A stretch of 44,454 nucleotides of DNA from Deltaproteobacteria bacterium HGW-Deltaproteobacteria-1 (GTDB lineage: Bacteria > Desulfobacterota > Syntrophia > Syntrophales > Smithellaceae): positions 1 to 44,454 of the forward strand of contig PHBN01000001.1 in NCBI GenBank assembly GCA_002840635.1, read 5' to 3'. The notes under the pieces were generated by a model. That model saw only the letters and a list, made by a program, of their open reading frames with translations, was not told where the DNA came from and did no database searches. Made by a program: the position numbers and the translations under genes. Positions 1 to 6,848 of this stretch are shown in pieces. How positions within the stretch are numbered: the first letter of the stretch is position 1; each line of letters opens with the position of its first letter.

Positions 1-1
1 A

Positions 2-436
2 TGGCAGGATCAACTGGCCGAACTGCTGCCAGCCGAAAATCGAAGGGGTATATTTATCGAAAATAAAGGCCTGACAATATCTATCCATTATCGCCATGCT
101 GCCGACATCGGTTCTGCACGTAATCAAATCCTTCGTGCGACCAACCGACTGGTCCCGCAACCGCGGCTAATCAGCGGTATATATATTGAAAACCTTCTTC
201 CGAAAGGCGCGCCGGACAAGGGCGTTGCACTTACGTTCCTGATGAAGCATGCAGGGTGCCCGAAGGCATTTTTCGCCGGGGATGATGAAACGGATGAGGA
301 TGTGTTCAGCCTGAGTCATCAAAATATTTTTACCGTCCGTGTGGGAAGGAAAACCGGAAGCCTCGCTCGTTTCTACCTGCGAAACCAGCAGGAAATCGTC
401 CGGGTCCTGCGAGAAATCAGCAGAATTATCAGATAA
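2..436 (+). CDS. otsB: Trehalose-6-phosphate phosphatase, C-terminal part (5' end outside window)
   Basis: The frame is open from base 2 and ends at the stop at 434-436, so about 144 residues of the C-terminus are visible. HAD-phosphatase features of OtsB are present: an ENKGLTISIHYR stretch early, then a conserved Lys in PDKGVALTFLM, then the acidic metal-binding motif GDDETDEDVF near the end. The family dephosphorylates trehalose-6-phosphate to trehalose, an osmo- and desiccation protectant made in the cytoplasm. The internal ATG at 242 falls inside the conserved domain and is not a start. The protein may also be the C-terminal half of an OtsA-OtsB fusion; the upstream part cannot be seen. 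The following 190 bases up to the MarR stop hold nothing I recognise. Confidence 0.85.
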   Translation, partial: WQDQLAELLPAENRRGIFIENKGLTISIHYRHAADIGSARNQILRATNRLVPQPRLISGIYIENLLPKGAPDKGVALTFLMKHAGCPKAFFAGDDETDEDVFSLSHQNIFTVRVGRKTGSLARFYLRNQQEIVRVLREISRIIR

Positions 437-624
437 TTCACGGAATCTCCCCATAAAGCTTGCCATGGACTCTTTAAAAAAGAAAAACAGATGACCAGGT
501 CGGTCTTGAAGTTTGAGTTTACGGGAAGCCAGTAAAAAATTTTTAATTACATTAAGTCCGTAAAATAGAAAATCTGACAGAGAACATCTTTCTATTGTAT
601 AAGCGTCTAATAAATCTTTTCATG

Positions 625-1143
625 TCATTTAGGATTAACAGACCTTTTAATATCCTTATTGTTCGGCACATTAACTTCAGTTGATAAAATAAGTTTAGGA
701 GGTGTTTTTTGAGCGCCAAATATTTTAACCAAAAGTTTCATCGATCTATCAATCTCTATAAGATTATTTGTTGAAATTTCTTCCAATCCTTCAACAAGTA
801 ATCCCTGCGCAACTTCCGGGGCCGATTTTACCAGATGGTTTCCTTTATTTGTCAATTCAATCCAAACAACTCGGCGATCGTTTTTAGATCTGCGTCTTTT
901 GACTAAATTCTGCTTTTCTAAACGATCTATAATTCCAATTACGGTAGTGGGATGCAGATATAACTTATTGGCAAGATCTGAAACATTGACAGGTGAATTT
1001 TCATTAATCGTTTTTATTGCCCAAAGCTGAGGGCCTGTTAATCCGGTTTCTCTTTTATTTTTTTTGGATTGTTCATTTAAGATCTGGAACACTCGTCGCA
1101 AATTGTCAATGATATTTGATATGATTAACGTTTTATCCCGCAT
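625..1143 (-). CDS. MarR-family transcriptional regulator
   Basis: 172 residues with a winged helix-turn-helix at about residues 34-102, including LTGPQLWAIKTI, the recognition-helix region LYLHPTTVIGIIDRLEKQ and the wing with KNDRRVVWIELTNKG, all typical of MarR. Members are dimeric repressors that respond to phenolic compounds, oxidants or metabolites and often control efflux or stress genes. The C-terminal tail of about 30 residues after the dimerisation helix is polar and longer than usual. The start is supported by a GAGGCG ribosome-binding site. It lies downstream of the universal stress protein gene on the same strand, but a hairpin in the 114-base gap suggests separate transcription. 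The ligand cannot be inferred. Confidence 0.85.
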   Translation of the reverse strand: MRDKTLIISNIIDNLRRVFQILNEQSKKNKRETGLTGPQLWAIKTINENSPVNVSDLANKLYLHPTTVIGIIDRLEKQNLVKRRRSKNDRRVVWIELTNKGNHLVKSAPEVAQGLLVEGLEEISTNNLIEIDRSMKLLVKIFGAQKTPPKLILSTEVNVPNNKDIKRSVNPK

Positions 1144-1194
1144 ATTATCGCCTCAAAGAAACCCTGGAATTAGTGGGCATAAATTGTCCACTTC

Positions 1195-1231
1195 TCGAGA
1201 AGGCAACATCGAATTAACGTTGCCCTCTCGA
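1195..1231. terminator. Inverted repeat between usp and marR genes, possible terminator
   Basis: TCGAGAAGGCAAC and GTTGCCCTCTCGA can pair over 13 positions with one mismatch, leaving an 11-base loop. It sits just past the stop of the minus-strand universal stress protein gene and ahead of the MarR gene. There is no long T tract on either side, so an operator or attenuator is also possible. Confidence 0.4.
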
Positions 1232-1257
1232 TAATATTTAGTCAGGGTCTATACTAA

Positions 1258-1704
1258 CTAGTGTCGGACAAGGAGAACAGGACTCCTGGCTTCCTCCATT
1301 ATCTTTTCAGAAATCTGACCCATGAGCCGTTTCATAAATCCTGTTTTGCCATGAGAAGGCATAACGATTAAATCGACGCCTTTCTCTTCCTGTTCCCTAA
1401 GGATCTCTTCAACAGGTTTTCCTTCCCTGATATCACTGATAACTTCGATCTCCTGGAATTCGGAAAATTTTGTCAGTTCTTTTTGCATCTTCTCCTTCAC
1501 TCGAAGGATTTCGGCATCCTCAGCCGCCTTGACTGTTGATAAATCTAAACAATAATCAACAGCGCACTGTTCGATCGGTTCCGCAACATGAAGCAAGTAA
1601 ACCTTGGCATTGTATTGCTTCGCCAATTCTAATGCCTGCTTTAACGCTTCATCCGATGAATCAGAAAAGTCTGTCGGTACAAGAATTCTTTTTGGCGCAA
1701 ACAT
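1258..1704 (-). CDS. Universal stress protein (UspA family)
   Basis: About 148 residues with the UspA fold signature: N-terminal KRILVPTDFSDSSDEALKQA, central HVAEP and the C-terminal nucleotide-loop region SHGKTGFMKRLMGQISEKI followed by SPVLLVRH. The GxxG spacing of ATP-binding Usp proteins is kept, but Gln follows the last Gly where Ser or Thr is usual. A strong AAGGAGG lies only two bases before a first ATG (1710) and eight before a second, so I start at the second (1704). Cytoplasmic stress-survival protein. A second Usp gene lies at 4256, next to the acetate kinase operon. Confidence 0.9.
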   Translation of the reverse strand: MFAPKRILVPTDFSDSSDEALKQALELAKQYNAKVYLLHVAEPIEQCAVDYCLDLSTVKAAEDAEILRVKEKMQKELTKFSEFQEIEVISDIREGKPVEEILREQEEKGVDLIVMPSHGKTGFMKRLMGQISEKIMEEARSPVLLVRH

Positions 1705-1961
1705 GATCATTACCTCCTTTCATGTATTATCACCATTATTGATTCGTTAACTCACACCAACTCCTTCATATTTAATTATTTTTTCCTGACCGAGTCCAAC
1801 CACCTCCTTAAATAATTGCTATACAAATCATTTGCTTACATATAATATACAGGCCGATTGTCAAAAAGTCAAGGCCGGCGGGGTATTGACACGGATAGAA
1901 TGGATTATTTAGTTACCGAAAAAGAAAGGATAAATTAATATTTTATTTCTACCTAGGTCAT

Positions 1962-1977
1962 TGGCAGGCTACCTGCA
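1962..1977 (+). promoter_or_regulatory. Sigma-54 (RpoN) promoter upstream of SHOCT protein gene
   Basis: TGGCAGGCTACCTGCA has the -24 GG and -12 GC dinucleotides separated by exactly ten bases, the invariant RpoN spacing. The expected start is near 1988, 85 bases before the ATG at 2073. It lies in the 362-base gap 1711-2072, which otherwise holds only AT-rich sequence and the divergent usp leader. No palindromic enhancer site like that at 38029 was found here. The stretch GGATAAATTAATATTTTAT just upstream (about 1928-1946) recurs imperfectly at about 2571. Confidence 0.65.
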
Positions 1978-2072
1978 AAAGGAGATCATAACCAAACGAT
2001 TATGTTGATTGATAAAGACATATTAAAACAAATAGGTCATCCTGAAAGATGACCTGGAAAGGGTAAAAGTAA

Positions 2073-2405
2073 ATGAAGAAAATTAATTTGTTTATTATTT
2101 TAACATTGGTGCCACTCATAAGTATGTGCTCTGGACCTTATGGACCCATGAGGGACGGTTATGGTGGTTATGGTATGGGACCCGGAATGATGAGCGGATA
2201 CGGTTATGGATATGGAGGTATGTTTATGGGGATATTGTTTTTAATTCTTCTCGGTGTAGTGATTTACTTTATTGTTCAAAATGTAAGATCGAAGAATGAA
2301 ATAGGGCAGGCTAAGGAGTCCCCTCTGGACATTTTAAAGAAGCGCTATGCTAAGGGTGAAATAACAAAAGAAGACTTTGATCGAATGAAAAACGAGCTAC
2401 AATAA
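2073..2405 (+). CDS. Small membrane protein with SHOCT domain
   Basis: 110 residues. The N-terminus is hydrophobic (possible signal anchor ending near Cys19), followed by a Gly/Tyr/Met-rich segment (DGYGGYGMGPGMMSGYGYG), one membrane helix (about residues 50-68), and a C-terminal SHOCT motif, DILKKRYAKGEITKEDFDRM. SHOCT is a short oligomerisation motif found at protein termini, often in envelope proteins of unknown role. The Met-rich glycine tract resembles those in the proteins at 20435, 20677 and 38182, which may bind metal or sit at the membrane surface. A sigma-54 promoter precedes it. The function is unknown. Confidence 0.8.
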   Translation: MKKINLFIILTLVPLISMCSGPYGPMRDGYGGYGMGPGMMSGYGYGYGGMFMGILFLILLGVVIYFIVQNVRSKNEIGQAKESPLDILKKRYAKGEITKEDFDRMKNELQ

Positions 2406-2425
2406 AATCAAAGAAATCATTATTG

Positions 2426-2464
2426 CTAACTACTGACAGACCTTCCTGCTTAGTCAGTAGTTAG
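2426..2464. repeat. Inverted repeat downstream of SHOCT gene
   Basis: CTAACTACTGAC and GTCAGTAGTTAG form a perfect 12-base stem with a 15-base loop. It follows the SHOCT gene stop by about 20 bases, but the flank is A-rich rather than T-rich on the plus strand, so a canonical intrinsic terminator is not certain. Confidence 0.55.
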
Positions 2465-2609
2465 TGCAGTAAAAAAAATAGAGAACCAAAGAGGGTAGGT
2501 TTATCCTATCAATAAGCTATTGAACAACCATTACTGTAAATTCAGCAATATCATATATGCTGATAAAAAGAGGATAAATTAAAATTTTATATTAATCTTT
2601 AAAAAATAA

Positions 2610-3017
2610 AAACGTAAGGAGGACAGTATCGGATTTAAGGAGAAAAGCAGCGGAATTCACGCTTTCGAAATTTATATCGATAAAGGGTCAGAATCGGTAT
2701 ACTTGGAGATGGGTCCCTACATGATGTGGAACACAAAATACGGGCATATGGGGATGATGGAAGGCTATTCTTATGATTCGGCAGCGCAATTGCCCGTTTC
2801 CGAGAAAAAAGCAAAAAGCCTGGCCGCGCAGTATGTAAAGGCATCTCTCCCGAATGCTTCCGTGGATAATGACGTCGAGGTATTCTACGGTTTCTATGAA
2901 TTTGTCATAAAATTGAATAACAAACCTTTCAGTCATTTATTTATCAATGGCTATTCAGGGCAGTACTGGTATTTCAATCCGCATGGCTCCATTATTCAGA
3001 TAAGAAAATTTAAATAG
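2610..3017 (+). pseudogene. N-terminally truncated PepSY-like exported protein
   Basis: The frame is open from the stop at 2607 and ends at 3017. The readable part begins IGFKEKSSGIHAFEIYIDKG, continues through LEMGPYMMWNTKYGHMG and ends in a second PepSY-like unit with VFYGFYEFVIK and HLFINGYSGQYWYF. As I recall the family, full-length members have a signal peptide and a first repeat before this point; both are missing. A good ribosome-binding site (AAGGAGGA, 2616-2623) is followed by no ATG, as if a deletion joined the leader to mid-gene sequence. A TTG at 2703 could start a 104-residue product, but it lies inside the domain. Likely a decayed envelope protein gene related to the intact one at 38182. 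Confidence 0.6.
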
Positions 3018-3108
3018 CCGTCTTTAAGCAGCCTTTAATTTAAGGAGAGAAATGCATAATCAGGTATTTGTCAAAAAGATGAATTTAATTGATGAAGGGG
3101 AACTTTAA

Positions 3109-3354
3109 GAACCCCAACTTGAAGTTGGGCAAGATAAAAGACACAGGGATGCCTTTGAAGCAGAGATATTGACAAAGAAGAACGACCTTGTCATGCTCCC
3201 CTGTAACGTTATTGTTTGTGAAAAAAGCGGCAAGACGGTTCTATCTGTTATAAGGCCGACAGTTGCCATGCACATGGTTGATAATGTGGAACTCCGAAAA
3301 ATTGCCCCGGCAGTTGAAGTGCAGTTGAAGAAGGCTTTCGATGCCGCAATGTGA
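3109..3354 (+). pseudogene. DUF302-family remnant (C-terminal half)
   Basis: Following the stop at 3106, the frame reads AFEAEI, then NDLVMLPCNVIVCEKSGKTV and a C-terminal ELRKIAPAVEVQLKKAF. This matches the second half of DUF302 domains (a conserved LPCNVVVYE-type core followed by VEVKLKK). The N-terminal half and a credible start are missing; a short frame at 3053-3106 with its own ATG does not restore it. DUF302 proteins are small and of unknown function. Together with the preceding fragment it marks a decaying stretch before the intact copper protein gene. Confidence 0.5.
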
Positions 3355-3449
3355 CGGGATACAGGTTGTGTCACCTTTCATATCTTAAGGGATTTGGCAC
3401 ATCAGAAATAAACCGCCGTATTAATAATAAGCAAAGAGAGGAGATTTAG

Positions 3450-4025
3450 ATGAAAAACTATATCGTGAAAGTAATTGCAATGTCGCTCATATTGTCGGTC
3501 TTATCATTTTCAATCGCCTATTCCAGTGGAAATCCGACATCCAATAACAAAAACAATTATAAGCAGTTAAAAGAAAAACTAAAAGGAATTGACGGCAAAA
3601 CAGCAATGGCAATTGCCAACAAGTGGCACATGGATAAAATTGACGTGGTCACTTTTGTTACACCTGACAAGGTAAATTTCAAGTTCAAGGATGGACAGAC
3701 TATAAGCGTGCCGCTGCCTGATGATGTAATGATGGTTTCAATCGCACCATACATTAACAAAACTCATACATGTGCAACACATTATATATCGAGTTGTGAT
3801 GCGGAATTAAAGAACACAAACATAAAAGTCGTAGCGGTTACTGCCGGCGGTAAAATCCTGATTAACAAAACCATGAAAACGGCACCGACCGGTTTTCTTG
3901 ATCTTTGGCTGCCCAGAAACCAAGACATTAATATAACAGTGAGCGCCAAAGGCAAGAGTGCAACCGGGAGAATATTTACCAATAGAGACAGCAAAACATG
4001 TGAAACAACTCTTAAGCTGGAATAA
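3450..4025 (+). CDS. cueP: CueP-family periplasmic copper-binding protein
   Basis: 191 residues with a cleavable signal peptide (about residues 1-25, ending SIAYSSG). The body matches the CueP family: KLKGIDGKTAMAIANKW, then VPLPDDVMMVSIAPYINKTH and a Cys pair in HTCATHYISSCDAEL (Cys108, Cys116), with a third Cys near the end (Cys184). Salmonella CueP uses three cysteines to bind copper and supplies periplasmic superoxide dismutase. The start follows an AGAGAGGAG ribosome-binding site. Copper context is strong in the window: a CopB-type ATPase at 23239 and a CopA remnant at 39229. The symbol is assigned by family resemblance; the partner protein here is unknown. Confidence 0.75.
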   Translation: MKNYIVKVIAMSLILSVLSFSIAYSSGNPTSNNKNNYKQLKEKLKGIDGKTAMAIANKWHMDKIDVVTFVTPDKVNFKFKDGQTISVPLPDDVMMVSIAPYINKTHTCATHYISSCDAELKNTNIKVVAVTAGGKILINKTMKTAPTGFLDLWLPRNQDINITVSAKGKSATGRIFTNRDSKTCETTLKLE

Positions 4026-4056
4026 TGGAATCAAATCTGAAAAGGAGATACCGAAG

Positions 4057-4223
4057 ATGACTGCCATGACTCGCAGGGTCAAGGCGACTGATGGCCCATG
4101 ATACATTATGGATTCGGATATGGAGAAATGTGCAAATTACTTCACTCAAAACGAAAACATCGGGGCTTCAGCAATGAAGAAGTGATCTGTCTTTTTTTAA
4201 GGTCAAGTGTTCATTCAATGTGA
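4057..4223 (+). other. Gap with two overlapping mini-frames, likely gene debris
   Basis: Between CueP and the Usp gene (231 bases) an AAAGGAGA site precedes a 14-codon frame (4057-4101) whose stop overlaps, ATGA-style, a 41-codon frame (4098-4223) starting MIHYGFGYGEMC. The Gly/Tyr/His start resembles the small exported proteins elsewhere in the window. No family is recognisable; decay of such a gene is the simplest reading. Confidence 0.25.
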
Positions 4224-4255
4224 AAGGTTACAAATGAATCCGAAGGAGGCAAACT

Positions 4256-4711
4256 ATGGATTTTATCAAGCGTATTCTTGTAGTCAGCTGGCTAACCCAA
4301 TATTGTGATAATACGATTAAAGTGGGAATATCATTGGCTGCCAAATATAAGGCTGAACTTTCAGTCATTCACGTGATGGATACCACATGGCTAAAAGGAT
4401 GGAGCGTTCCCATGGTATCCGTTGAACAGGAACATAAAAACGAGATGGAAAAGTATAAGGCCCAATTGCATGAAATAATCAGTGCGGAAAATAAAAAGGG
4501 AATGGCGATTCAGGAATTCGTTAAGGAAGGCAATCCTTCCGAGATCATCCTGAATCTGGTAAAAGATGAGACGATTGATCTACTGATCCTTCGCAGCCAT
4601 CAGGAAAGTCGCTTGGAACGCATGCTTGTTGGTGGGAGTAACGACGAAATCATCAGAGCCATGCCCTGCTCGATATTTCTGGTAAAGCAGGAGCTAAGTG
4701 CTGTGGAGTGA
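4256..4711 (+). CDS. Universal stress protein (UspA family)
   Basis: 151 residues with a Usp fold: N-terminal IKRILVVSWLTQYCDNTIKV, central SVIHVMDTTW, and C-terminal LLILRSHQESRLERMLVGG ending CSIFLVKQ. The glycine-rich ATP loop of the first Usp (1258) is altered here (HQESRLERMLVGGS), suggesting the non-ATP-binding class. An AAGGAGG site precedes the ATG. It lies 41 bases before the acetate kinase gene on the same strand and may be co-transcribed with it. Confidence 0.85.
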   Translation: MDFIKRILVVSWLTQYCDNTIKVGISLAAKYKAELSVIHVMDTTWLKGWSVPMVSVEQEHKNEMEKYKAQLHEIISAENKKGMAIQEFVKEGNPSEIILNLVKDETIDLLILRSHQESRLERMLVGGSNDEIIRAMPCSIFLVKQELSAVE

Positions 4712-4752
4712 AGGAAGTCTGTACTTTTCGACGAAATACTTGAGGATAATTG

Positions 4753-5919
4753 ATGCCAAAATATATTTTCTGCATCAACTGCGGCTCATCATCGATCAAG
4801 TATGCCCTGTATCTGTCAGGGGCCTATGAAGAACTGGTCGTTCAAGGAGCGGCGGAACGTATTGGATTATCAGAAGGCTGGCTGTGGTTAAATGATGGTT
4901 CCGGAAAAAGACTATCGGACTTAAAGACGCAATTACCCGATAATGATCGGGCAATCGAATTGATCTTCAAGCAGGTTATCGAACAACATAATTTTCCGGC
5001 GCCCGATGCCGTGGGGCATCGTCTGGCTCACGGCGGTCCCGACCATCTGACGCCGGAAGCGGTGACGCCGTCGCTGCTGCGGGAATTGAATGCATGCATT
5101 TCCCTGGCGCCGATCCATCTGCCGGGCGAGCTCGCTTGTATTGAAGCCGTCAGTGAGCACTATCCTCAACTTCCCCAAGTGGTTTGCTTTGACACAACCT
5201 TTCATTGTCAAATGCCGGACATGGGAAAGCTGCTGCCGCTGGATTATCATTTACGGGAGGAAGGTATCCACCGTTACGGATTTCACGGTCTTTCCTATGA
5301 ATATATTACCGGCGTCCTCGGGGCGTCTATTCACGGGAAAATTATTATTGCCCATCTGGGAAGCGGATCCAGCATGACCGCACTTCAAGACGGTACTCCT
5401 CAGGATACGACCATGGGCTTTTCCCCACTGGGCGGCCTGATGATGGGGTCGCGCTCAGGCGAGCTTGATCCGGGAATCATTTTATATCTGATGGATGAAA
5501 AAGGATACGACCTCGGGCGTCTCCAGGATTTATTGTATCATCATTCCGGCCTCATGGGCGTATCGGGAATAAGCTCCGATATGAAAACATTGCTTGATCA
5601 TTGCAACAACTCTCTGCAGGCAAGCCAGGCCATTGCCATGTATTGCTATAGCGTTCGGAAATCCATCGGGGCGTTATCAGCTGTGCTTGGCGGCCTGGAT
5701 ACGCTGGTTTTCACCGGAGGCATCGGCGAGCGATCCGCGCCGATTCGCTGGCTGATCTGTCGCGGGCTTGAGTTTCTGGGAATTGCTCTTGATCCCCAAA
5801 AAAATGATGCCGATGCCGATGTGATTTCCACGGATTACGGTCAATGTACCGTCCGCGTCATACCGACCAACGAGGACATCATGATTGCCAGACATACGAC
5901 AGACGTACTGTTTAAATGA
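4753..5919 (+). CDS. ackA: Acetate kinase
   Basis: 388 residues. Hallmarks of the ASKHA-fold acetate kinase are clear: N-terminal FCINCGSSSIKYALY, VGHRLAHGGPDH, CFDTTFHC, RYGFHGLSYEY, the phosphate loop AHLGSGSSMTAL, and VFTGGIGERSAPIR near the end. It interconverts acetyl phosphate plus ADP with acetate plus ATP in the cytoplasm. I use ATG 4753 rather than the TTG one codon upstream. It heads a three-gene set with the phosphate acyltransferase 17 bases downstream and the DUF3141 protein. Length is normal for the family (about 400). Confidence 0.95.
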   Translation: MPKYIFCINCGSSSIKYALYLSGAYEELVVQGAAERIGLSEGWLWLNDGSGKRLSDLKTQLPDNDRAIELIFKQVIEQHNFPAPDAVGHRLAHGGPDHLTPEAVTPSLLRELNACISLAPIHLPGELACIEAVSEHYPQLPQVVCFDTTFHCQMPDMGKLLPLDYHLREEGIHRYGFHGLSYEYITGVLGASIHGKIIIAHLGSGSSMTALQDGTPQDTTMGFSPLGGLMMGSRSGELDPGIILYLMDEKGYDLGRLQDLLYHHSGLMGVSGISSDMKTLLDHCNNSLQASQAIAMYCYSVRKSIGALSAVLGGLDTLVFTGGIGERSAPIRWLICRGLEFLGIALDPQKNDADADVISTDYGQCTVRVIPTNEDIMIARHTTDVLFK

Positions 5920-5936
5920 GATAAGGGGAAGTCATC

Positions 5937-6845
5937 ATGATTATTGAGTTTAGCAATTTTGACGAATTACGCCGGGCGGTTCATGGACTGAAGGCCGTTC
6001 CAACGGCCGTCATCGATGCCGATGAGCAGCATGTTCTGGAAGGGGCCTGCCAGGCGGCTGCCGAAGGGTTGATCGAACCGACACTAATTGGCGATACAGA
6101 TATCATCACCAGGTTGTTGGGCGACATTTCATGTAAGAACAATTTTCGTGTGATCCATGCAAGCGATGATGACGCCATGGCGGAAAAAGGCGTCGAGCTG
6201 ATTGAAAAAGGTGAAGTCCTGGCGCTGATGAAAGGTCACATCCACACCGATCAATTTCTCCATCCGGTTCTTGTTCATCACCTGCAAGGGAAAAAACGCA
6301 TATCTCACGTGTTTCTGGCCGATTTAAAAACCTATCCGAAATTGCTGTATATTACGGATGCCGCGATCAATATCACGCCCGACCTTTCAACCAAGATGCA
6401 CATTATTCAAAATGCAGTGGATATGTGCATTCTACTGGGTGTGGAACAACCCAAGGTAGCCGCGTTATCTGCGGTGGAAGTTATCAATCCGGCCATCCCG
6501 TCAACCATCGATGCGGCGTGTCTGGCCAAAATGTCCCAACGCGGACAAATTACCGGCGCATTGGTGGACGGACCGCTGGCCTTTGATAACGCCATTTCGG
6601 CCGAGTCGGCCAAAGTCAAGGGAATCAAAAGCGACGTGGCAGGCGACGTGGACATCCTGCTGGTTCCCGATCTTGTTTCAGGAAACATTCTGGGTAAAGA
6701 CTTGGAATACCTTGCCGGCGCACAACTGGCCGGTATTGTCGTCGGAACAAAAGTGCCGATCATCCTCACGTCCCGATCCGATCCGGCCAATGCGCGAATT
6801 CTTTCGTGCGCCGTGGCAGCGCTTTTATGCCACAGAATGGAGTAA
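5937..6845 (+). CDS. Phosphate acetyl/butyryltransferase family protein
   Basis: 302 residues, the length of phosphotransbutyrylase-type enzymes and of the catalytic domain of bifunctional PhaJ-PTA proteins. Recognisable blocks are ALMKGHIHTDQFLHPVL, RISHVFLADL, ITDAAINITPDLSTKMHIIQ, LSAVEVINPAIPSTIDA and GALVDGPLAFDNAIS. It transfers an acyl group between CoA and phosphate, giving acyl phosphate for the kinase encoded just upstream. Together they allow ATP formation from acetyl-CoA (or another short acyl-CoA) or activation of the acid. The acyl specificity cannot be read from the sequence. The next gene begins 3 bases after its stop. Confidence 0.85.
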   Translation: MIIEFSNFDELRRAVHGLKAVPTAVIDADEQHVLEGACQAAAEGLIEPTLIGDTDIITRLLGDISCKNNFRVIHASDDDAMAEKGVELIEKGEVLALMKGHIHTDQFLHPVLVHHLQGKKRISHVFLADLKTYPKLLYITDAAINITPDLSTKMHIIQNAVDMCILLGVEQPKVAALSAVEVINPAIPSTIDAACLAKMSQRGQITGALVDGPLAFDNAISAESAKVKGIKSDVAGDVDILLVPDLVSGNILGKDLEYLAGAQLAGIVVGTKVPIILTSRSDPANARILSCAVAALLCHRME

Positions 6846-6848
6846 GCA

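Noticed and set aside
1886-1911. TTGACA and TATTTA as a sigma-70 promoter
   Set aside because: The spacer is only 14 bases, and no plus-strand gene follows closely except through the better sigma-54 site.
3390-3412. TTTGGCACATCAG before the CueP gene as a sigma-54 -24 element
   Set aside because: No GC appears at the -12 position ten bases after GG.
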